NCBI GenBank assembly: GCA_964407665.1
Contig: CAYOWK010000079.1
Location: 1-9,980 of the forward strand
From: CAYOWK01 sp964407665
Lineage (GTDB): Bacteria > Pseudomonadota > Alphaproteobacteria > Caulobacterales > Hyphomonadaceae
Reading direction: 5' to 3'
Length of the DNA: 9,980 nucleotides
The notes beneath the pieces were generated by a model. The model saw only the letters and a program-made list of their open reading frames with translations. It did no database searches and was not told the DNA's origin. Shown piece after piece: positions 1-4,315 of the stretch (its first letter is position 1; each line of letters starts with the position of its first letter). The translations under genes were made by a program, and so were the position numbers.

Positions 1-390
1 GGGAGGGTTTCGGGAGGCCTCCGAAGTCCTGAAACGACAGGCGCCGGTCGGCGTGACTGACTCCGGGCGCGAGAAACCGGAGAACCCTGGAGGTTCGGAG
101 CCTCCAGCGCGCTGGCTCGGGAATACGGGACGGGACCAAACCCCCGGGGGTCTTTCCTCCTGATGAGAGTCAGGAGCGACCCGGGCTCAAAGTCCCCCGC
201 CCCGTACCGGGCCGACAAACGACCTGCGGGGCGCGTGGGAACACGCACCGGCCAGCGCAAGCTGGCAATTGACTACCAATGGCGCGTTTCCACGCGCCCC
301 GGCCTCCCATCAGGGAGGGGACTTACAGCACAACGGACGGCGAAAGCCGGTCCGAACGGAGAAAAATATCTGCATCATATCCCCCTCAAA
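1..390 (+). ncRNA. Candidate structured RNA region, family unknown
   Basis: No plausible protein is encoded here, but the sequence is dense in self-complementary segments. Seen directly: GCGCCGG 41-47 pairs with 63-70 (one bulge); CTGGAGG 87-93 with CCTCCAG 101-107; CTCCTGA 157-163 with TCAGGAG 170-176; GCCAGC 251-256 with GCTGGC 261-266 around a GCAA loop; CCTCCC 303-308 with GGGAGG 313-318; CGGACGGC 334-341 with 346-354 around a GAAA loop. A GGAA loop lies at 238-241. Longer-range pairings also exist: 13-25 with 94-105 (one base short) and 228-246 with 282-300. GNRA loops occur mostly on the plus strand, which suggests plus-strand transcription. GNRA-capped hairpins are typical of large structured RNAs such as RNase P or self-splicing introns, but I found none of their conserved core motifs. 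Alternatives are a palindromic repeat cluster, an intron remnant, or the end of an element starting before the window. Boundaries are arbitrary. Confidence 0.35.
228..300. repeat. Long inverted repeat with self-folding arms
   Basis: Positions 228-246 pair with 282-300 over 18 of 19 positions, counting one G-T wobble and one A/C mismatch. The first 11 bases, GGGGCGCGTGG, have an exact complement at 290-300. Each arm also forms its own hairpin: GCGTG-GGAA-CACGC at 233-246 and GGCGCGT-TTCC-ACGCGCC at 281-298. Between the arms is a perfect hairpin, GCCAGC-GCAA-GCTGGC, at 251-266. The long helix and the two local hairpins are mutually exclusive if transcribed. This could be one branch of a structured RNA, a transcription attenuator, or a pair of palindromic repeats. 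The pairing is certain from the sequence; the role is inference. Confidence 0.6.
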
Positions 391-391
391 A

Positions 392-444
392 GAGAGCCCT
401 CATGGTGAGCAGGCGTGCGAATGCACGCCGCCCGTCGAACCACG
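392..444 (+). repeat. REP-like palindromic element, copy 1
   Basis: This element has a left block containing TCATGGTGAGCAGG, a perfect 7-bp hairpin GGCGTGC-GAAT-GCACGCC at 412-429, and a right block CCGTCGAACCACG. Copy 2 (529-577) is the same element inverted, with identical flanking blocks apart from one extra C here, and a different central hairpin. Elements with GGTGAGC and GTCGAACCA flanks around a variable hairpin are, from memory, dispersed repeats in many alphaproteobacterial genomes and are sometimes mistranslated into protein N-termini. GTGAGC at 405-410 can also pair with GCTCAC at 453-458. Genome-wide copy number cannot be seen here. Confidence 0.75.
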
Positions 445-528
445 GGGGCGGGGCTCACAGGTGGTCGGTTCACTCTGCCAACAGCGACGGTCCACACAAT
501 GAACCATCAAGCTGTGCCCGCCGCGCCT

Positions 529-577
529 CGTGGTTCGACGGACGGGCGCTGCGCGCCCTGCTCACCATGAGGCTCTC
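529..577 (-). repeat. REP-like palindromic element, copy 2 (inverted)
   Basis: This is the reverse-complement partner of the element at 392-444. On the minus strand its outer blocks match copy 1, while the core is a 6-bp hairpin: on the plus strand GGGCGC at 544-549 pairs with GCGCCC at 553-558 around a TGC loop. The two copies face each other across an 84-bp spacer. That spacer contains a further inverted repeat, GGTTCA at 467-472 with TGAACC at 500-505. The whole unit 392-577 could fold as one long hairpin and is arranged like a bacterial interspersed mosaic element (paired inverted REPs). It lies just upstream of the acetyltransferase gene and overlaps the longest possible reading of that gene. 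Confidence 0.75.
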
Positions 578-700
578 AGGAGAAAGCCTCAGCTTCAGCA
601 GGGCCAGACCATGCCCATCCCTCAGGCACGCTCCAGCGACACCGCTACGCAAACCCAACCCGCAGATGACAACCTCAGACGCATGCAGCAGAACAGCCCC
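578..700. other. Leader between REP pair and acetyltransferase
   Basis: This stretch is open in the acetyltransferase frame but probably largely untranslated. GAGGCT at 569-574 pairs with AGCCTC at 585-590, enclosing an AGGAG at 578-582. That AGGAG lies 28 bases before the nearest downstream in-frame ATG (611), too far to serve as its ribosome binding site. An AGGG at 600-603 is better placed for 611. Third-position G/C is clearly lower between 611 and 700 than after 701, which argues that strong coding selection begins near 701. No promoter could be assigned with confidence. Confidence 0.3.
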
Positions 701-1243
701 ATGTCCTTCACCCACCGCCTCGCCACCGAAGCCGATCTCGACGCCCTGCGCGAGCTGATGGAGCTCGCCATCGCCGAGCACCTCAAGGATTTCCTCGATC
801 CCGAACAGGTCCGCGTCAGCCGCTCGATCATGGGGCTCGACACGCAGCTGGTGGCCGATCGCACCTATTTCATCGTCGAGGATGTCGAGACCGGCCGCAT
901 GGCGGGCTGCGGCGGCTGGAGCAAGCGCGCCACGCTCTACGGCGGCGATCATTCCACCGCCCAGCGCCACGCAGCGCTCCTTGATATGGCCACCGACGCC
1001 GCCCGTGTCCGCGCGATGTATACCCATCCGGATTTCAAGCGCCGGGGCGTCGGCCGCCTGATCCTCGACCTGTCGGAACAGGCCGCCCGCGAGGCCGGGT
1101 TCAGGTCTGTGGAGCTGATGGCGACGATGTCCGGCGAGCCGCTCTATCTCGCCTGCGGCTACCACCCGATCCAGCGCATCGTGGCGGCGTCGATGGACGG
1201 CGTCGACGTGCCCGGCGTCCGCATGGGCAAATCCCTCTATTGA
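701..1243 (+). CDS. GNAT family N-acetyltransferase
   Basis: The product is a 180-residue single-domain cytoplasmic enzyme expected to transfer an acetyl group from acetyl-CoA to an amine; the substrate is unknown. The N-terminus (THRLATEADLDALREL) is a typical GNAT first strand and helix. A CGGWSKR segment lies at 70-76. Motif A holds the acetyl-CoA pyrophosphate loop R114-R-G-V-G-R119, preceded by MYTHPDF. Motif B follows with ELMAT (138-142) and GEPLYLACGYH (145-155), the usual place of the Tyr/Phe-rich helix. From memory, the CGGWS and GEPLY pair marks a recurring alphaproteobacterial GNAT subgroup of unknown substrate. In-frame starts also exist at 530 (GTG), 611 and 683. The 530 start lies inside the REP element and the extra N-terminus is REP-derived, so I reject it. 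I chose 701 because the domain and the strongly G/C-ending codons begin there, but 611 has a better ribosome binding site (AGGG, 7-base spacing). Confidence 0.85.
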   Translation: MSFTHRLATEADLDALRELMELAIAEHLKDFLDPEQVRVSRSIMGLDTQLVADRTYFIVEDVETGRMAGCGGWSKRATLYGGDHSTAQRHAALLDMATDAARVRAMYTHPDFKRRGVGRLILDLSEQAAREAGFRSVELMATMSGEPLYLACGYHPIQRIVAASMDGVDVPGVRMGKSLY

Positions 1244-1330
1244 GGGGCGCAGAAAGGGCGGTTGTCTCTTCAGCCGAAAACCAGCATGACGGCTGCCGCA
1301 GTCTCTGTGGCGGACTGTCGGGGGCGCCGA

Positions 1331-1726
1331 ATGCAACGACTCTTCATCGTCATACCGGTCTATGCGCTGGTGGTGATTTTCCTGCCGCGATCACCAGAGT
1401 TTCAGGCGCTGGTGGACCCCTTGATGCGCCTGCATCCCGACATCGCCATCGTGATCTCCTTGGTCGCCGGGGTCGTTGCGGGCGGGTTCATTTGGCTGTT
1501 GCGCAGCGTCGCGCAACCCTGGGTCGCCCGGCGGCCGCGTGTCGCGGAAGTCATCGGCTCCGGTTTTATGGGCGTCGTGATTGCCGCGATCTTCGATGCG
1601 ATCCAGCGGCTCTCAGGGTCTGCAACGAACGTCGTCTCCCTCATTACCCTCCCGATTGGATTCATGATCGCAGAGGCTGTGTTCCTTGCGATCCAGTGGC
1701 GCTTGATGCGCCGCGAGGAAGACTGA
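1331..1726 (+). CDS. Small four-helix membrane protein, function unknown
   Basis: The product is a 131-residue hydrophobic protein with four likely membrane helices at about 4-18, 37-57, 73-90 and 100-122. Short basic segments (RRPR at 67-70, WRLMRREED at the end) suggest cytoplasmic loops and tail. I recognise no family motif. The frame is open from a TTG at 1262 and has another ATG at 1286. The residues encoded before 1331 are polar and unlike a membrane-protein N-terminus, while the ATG at 1331 starts immediately before the first helix. A G-rich GGGGG around 1319-1323 may be its ribosome binding site. It follows the acetyltransferase by 87 bases on the same strand, so co-transcription is possible. 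The hydrophobic pattern and G/C-ending codons support a real gene, but function is open. Confidence 0.65.
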   Translation: MQRLFIVIPVYALVVIFLPRSPEFQALVDPLMRLHPDIAIVISLVAGVVAGGFIWLLRSVAQPWVARRPRVAEVIGSGFMGVVIAAIFDAIQRLSGSATNVVSLITLPIGFMIAEAVFLAIQWRLMRREED

Positions 1727-1856
1727 TCCTCCGCCCTTTTCTCGCCCGGTTCCGGTTGTCAACATGCCGACGCCTTGAGTTGGCGCCGATCATTTCGTTC
1801 GTTCGGCAGCCATTCATGTGCGGTCTGCGTTAGTGCGTAGATCGATTGCGACAACC

Positions 1857-1864
1857 AGAGGGAG
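1857..1864 (+). promoter_or_regulatory. Ribosome binding site that fixes a GTG start
   Basis: AGAGGGAG stands 7 bases before the GTG at 1872, and that GTG directly begins a classic signal peptide. This decides the start over the upstream ATG at 1818, which would place 18 arginine- and threonine-rich residues before the signal sequence. Confidence 0.7.
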
Positions 1865-1871
1865 TTCGACG

Positions 1872-2363
1872 GTGAAACCCATCCTGATAGCCTCCGCTGC
1901 GGCGCTGCTCATTGTGGCGACCGCCGGCGCGGACTCCCCCAAGGACGGCTCGGTGAGCGTCACGCCCGGCATGTGGAACTGGAAGCAGGAAACCAGCGTG
2001 ATCGGGATTCCGATCAATGAATCCAACCTGGAGTGCCTGATCCCCGAGAAGGCGACGATAACCCTCTCCGAACTGGCCTACGATCTCGACGAGGGCTGCA
2101 CCGTCGACAATGTCCGGCCGACCGGGACCGGCTACGACTTCGATCTCATCTGCACGGGCAAGTATCCGGGCAAGGCCGCGGCCTCCCTGAACGCGACGCC
2201 CGGCAAGATGCAGATCCGCGCCAAGGGCAGCGCCAAGGTGTGGGGCATCAAGGCCGGCTTCTCGATGAAGGCTGACGCGACCTACAAGGGCGCCTGTGCG
2301 CCTGAAGAGCTCCGCCGCCAGCAGCAGAAGTACGCCGAGGAACAGGCGCGCAAGGGCGGCTGA
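1872..2363 (+). CDS. Secreted DUF3617-like protein
   Basis: The product is a 163-residue exported protein. A signal peptide spans residues 1-20: a lysine, a hydrophobic stretch (ILIASAAALLIVAT), then AGA before the likely cleavage at DSPKDG. The mature part begins with TPGMWNWKQET (31-41), matching the PGxW opening of DUF3617. Four cysteines follow at 55 (LECLIPE), 76 (EGCTVDN), 94 (LICTGK) and 142 (GACAPEE), as expected for two disulfides in the periplasm. The C-terminal 20 residues are highly charged and rich in E, R, Q and K. DUF3617 proteins are common in proteobacteria and their role is not established. Assignment rests on this pattern, recognised from memory. The gene starts with GTG behind a good ribosome binding site. 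It converges with the minus-strand membrane protein gene, with only 2 bases between the stop codons. Confidence 0.8.
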   Translation: MKPILIASAAALLIVATAGADSPKDGSVSVTPGMWNWKQETSVIGIPINESNLECLIPEKATITLSELAYDLDEGCTVDNVRPTGTGYDFDLICTGKYPGKAAASLNATPGKMQIRAKGSAKVWGIKAGFSMKADATYKGACAPEELRRQQQKYAEEQARKGG

Positions 2364-2365
2364 GG

Positions 2366-4021
2366 CTAGTTGAGCCCGTCCCGCACGTCGAAGATCTGGC
2401 TGGGTATCCACTGCGTCTGGGCGGTGAAGGCAGGCGCCTCGCAGACGTCCTGCGTCATGCGCGGGGCGCGGGGCCCGGGCTGGATCGGTTCGCGGACGCT
2501 CTGGCAACCGGTCGCACCCAGTTCCAGAGTCGCGATGTAGTAGTCGACCCCCTGACGGCGAAGGCTGCCATCCACGCTGCCCTGCGCAGCGATGTCATCA
2601 AGCATCGCCTGATCGTTGACGAGGCCCTCAAGGTGGACGGGCGGCGTATCCATCAGGAAGCCCGCAGCGCCCGCACCATCGCCCATCGCATAGCGCCCCG
2701 GATTGGCGTTCGCGAATTCGGCAATCGGTATCGCACGCAGGAACAGCGCGTTGGTCTCGGACGGCGGCCGCTTCAGCTGCCAGGCGTTGAACAGCACCGA
2801 GGCCGCCGCCATCAGCCCGCACAGCAGAAGAGGGGCAAACTTCAAGCTGCGAACATCCATCCGCGAGGCCAGCTCCAGTCCGCGTCCCGACAGGAACAGG
2901 GCGGCGGCGGGGCCGGTGAAGCAGATCGCATAGAAGTACCAGGCCCACAGGCGCCAGTCGCTCGTGATCAGGGTCTGGGCATAGTAGATTGCAGCCCCCA
3001 GCGTCACCAGAAGGAAGGCGAGGCCCGGCAGGCTGTTGCGCAGCCGGCGGTCGAGCATGACGAGGGCGGCGCCGAGCACGGTCAGGACAAGGACCCCCAC
3101 CGGCGCCAGCCAGTTGTTGGGGGCGTGGATCTCCACAAAGCTGTTCAGCGCCTGGCCAGACAGGGCAAAGCCTGCCCCGTCCACCATCAGGCGCTTGGCG
3201 GCGCCCGACAGCGGCATCGGCGCACCAAACACCACCTTGTTGAGGATCAGGTAGCCAAAGGCGGGCGCGAACGCGAAAGCCGCAGGCCAGAGCCGCAGCA
3301 CCTTCGGTCCCATGCGGCCGATCAGCAGAATCGCAGCTGCGAGGCAGACGGGCGCCAGCACGACGACGCTGTCGAGGCGCGAGAGGAAGGCGAGGGTGAG
3401 GAGGCCCGCCGCAAGGGCGGCGCGCGCGACTGTCGGCCCATCCAGAAGCTTCCAGATCGCCAGAAGGAGGGCGGGGATGACCGGCCAGAGCAGGGCGATC
3501 TCCATGCCGCCGGTGGCGATCACTACGCCCGAGAGGCCGTAGAGGGTCGCCGCGATGACGGCCGACCCGGCCGGTAGATTGAGGCCTGCAGCGGCGGTGC
3601 GGGCGAGACCCGCAAACACGCCGGTCCCCCACACCACGAGCGCTGCCTGGATCAGGTAGATCGCCATGAAGAAGGGGGCGGACCGGATCTCGAAGACAGA
3701 CGCGATCGCGGCGCAGATCAGGGTCCAGAGGGGGTGGTAACCATTGGTGAGGACGACGCCGTCCCACGTTGACCGTCCCGTCTCGGCAATGTTCCCGGCA
3801 ATCACGGCGTAATAGAAGAAGTCGTCCTCGGCCCAGGCGGCGTACCCGTAGTCCCCGGTCGCCAGCACAAAGTACGAGACAAACTGCAACAGCAGCAGGG
3901 GCGCTATCGCCGCCATCGCCAGCCGCGCGGGCGATTTCGCCGCCAGATCGCCCATTGCATCGATCAGCCTGAAGGCCATCCCGCCAGCGCGCGTCAGGGA
4001 ACTTCCTGCCTCTGCGTGCAT
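2366..4021 (-). CDS. Polytopic GT-C-like membrane glycosyltransferase (putative)
   Basis: The product is a 551-residue protein with about ten or more membrane helices and a soluble C-terminal portion from about residue 420. After the first helix (about 33-54) comes a loop with the acidic motif E65-D66-D67 in AEDDFFYY, then TGRSTWDG (81-88) and TNGYHPLW (92-99). Further on are GGMEI (171-175) and SRLDS (214-218). GT-C glycosyltransferases, which use lipid-linked sugar donors, carry an acidic motif in the first extracytoplasmic loop and a GxET-like motif later. The same layout, including the TNGYHPLW string, recurs in uncharacterised bacterial GT-C-like proteins (from memory). The C-terminal part has GDGAGAAGF (447-455) and two or more cysteines. 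The start at 4021 has an AGGAAC about 7 bases upstream; an internal ATG at 3979 is the alternative. No sugar-nucleotide or lipid-carrier genes are nearby, so the acceptor (lipopolysaccharide, protein or glycolipid) cannot be named. Confidence 0.72.
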   Translation of the reverse strand: MHAEAGSSLTRAGGMAFRLIDAMGDLAAKSPARLAMAAIAPLLLLQFVSYFVLATGDYGYAAWAEDDFFYYAVIAGNIAETGRSTWDGVVLTNGYHPLWTLICAAIASVFEIRSAPFFMAIYLIQAALVVWGTGVFAGLARTAAAGLNLPAGSAVIAATLYGLSGVVIATGGMEIALLWPVIPALLLAIWKLLDGPTVARAALAAGLLTLAFLSRLDSVVVLAPVCLAAAILLIGRMGPKVLRLWPAAFAFAPAFGYLILNKVVFGAPMPLSGAAKRLMVDGAGFALSGQALNSFVEIHAPNNWLAPVGVLVLTVLGAALVMLDRRLRNSLPGLAFLLVTLGAAIYYAQTLITSDWRLWAWYFYAICFTGPAAALFLSGRGLELASRMDVRSLKFAPLLLCGLMAAASVLFNAWQLKRPPSETNALFLRAIPIAEFANANPGRYAMGDGAGAAGFLMDTPPVHLEGLVNDQAMLDDIAAQGSVDGSLRRQGVDYYIATLELGATGCQSVREPIQPGPRAPRMTQDVCEAPAFTAQTQWIPSQIFDVRDGLN

Positions 4022-4315
4022 TATGCCGTTCCTGTTCCGGTTTCAGTCACTTGCGTCGGACGGCGTGTCCAACGGGTTTCCCGTGTGAGTGGAAAGCAAG
4101 ATCAGGACCGCCCCGCTCAGGGCCCCCGGCGCAGACCGGCCCCGGCCCACCCTGTGACCTTTTCGTCGCGTCCACCGAAATGTTACCGGGCTGGATATAG
4201 AAACCGGCTGGCCGGATTGCTCATATGTGATGTAACGAATAGGGATTACGTTCGCGCAAACGAGAACCATCATGGTCCGTCGCGACCTATTCAGCGCAAC
4301 AGGGAGGCGCACACC
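4022..4315. promoter_or_regulatory. Divergent intergenic region, GT-C gene / TonB receptor
   Basis: These 294 bases must carry the promoters of both divergent genes. It contains a lower-GC patch at about 4190-4260, in contrast to its surroundings, where the receptor promoter probably lies. TTGCTC at 4217-4222 could act as a -35 element with TAGGGA at 4240-4245 (17-base spacer), but the -10 match is poor. GTAA at 4232-4235 and TTAC at 4246-4249 form a short inverted repeat with a 10-base spacer overlapping that candidate, a possible operator. I see no convincing Fur box. A short hairpin ACGGG-TTT-CCCGT at 4072-4084 falls in the probable leader of the minus-strand gene. All regulatory assignments are tentative. 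Confidence 0.35.
4301..4307 (+). promoter_or_regulatory. Ribosome binding site of the TonB receptor
   Basis: AGGGAGG lies 8 bases before GTG at 4316. It decides the start: the frame is open back to an ATG at 4016, but the residues encoded between 4016 and 4315 do not resemble a receptor or signal peptide, whereas the signal sequence begins just after this GTG. Confidence 0.75.

Noticed and set aside
148..165. Minus-strand AGGAGGAAAG resembling the RNase P RNA P4 region
   Set aside because: The following bases do not match the P4 consensus, and the ACAGAA partner region and other conserved parts are absent.
160..180. CTGATGAG resembling a hammerhead ribozyme core
   Set aside because: The required GAAA after stem II is missing (the sequence reads GCGAC) and no third helix with a cleavage site can be placed.
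163..758. Overlapping plus-strand open frames across the REP and hairpin region
   Set aside because: They consist of translated palindromes with no domain, no good start context and no consistent codon bias.
470..1336. Long minus-strand open frame opposite the acetyltransferase
   Set aside because: Its composition (runs of H, R, A, D, G) is typical of an antisense frame of GC-rich coding DNA; the plus strand encodes clear GNAT motifs.
1830..2507. Minus-strand open frame opposite the DUF3617-like gene
   Set aside because: It overlaps the stop region of the membrane-protein gene in another frame and has shadow-like composition; the plus strand has a signal peptide and a conserved cysteine pattern.
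2633..3577. Plus-strand open frame opposite the membrane protein
   Set aside because: It is rich in Q, R, G and H without hydrophobic periodicity; it is the antisense of a clear polytopic protein.
4016..4315. 100-residue N-terminal extension of the TonB receptor
   Set aside because: It lacks receptor or signalling-domain features; a strong ribosome binding site and signal peptide place the start at 4316.
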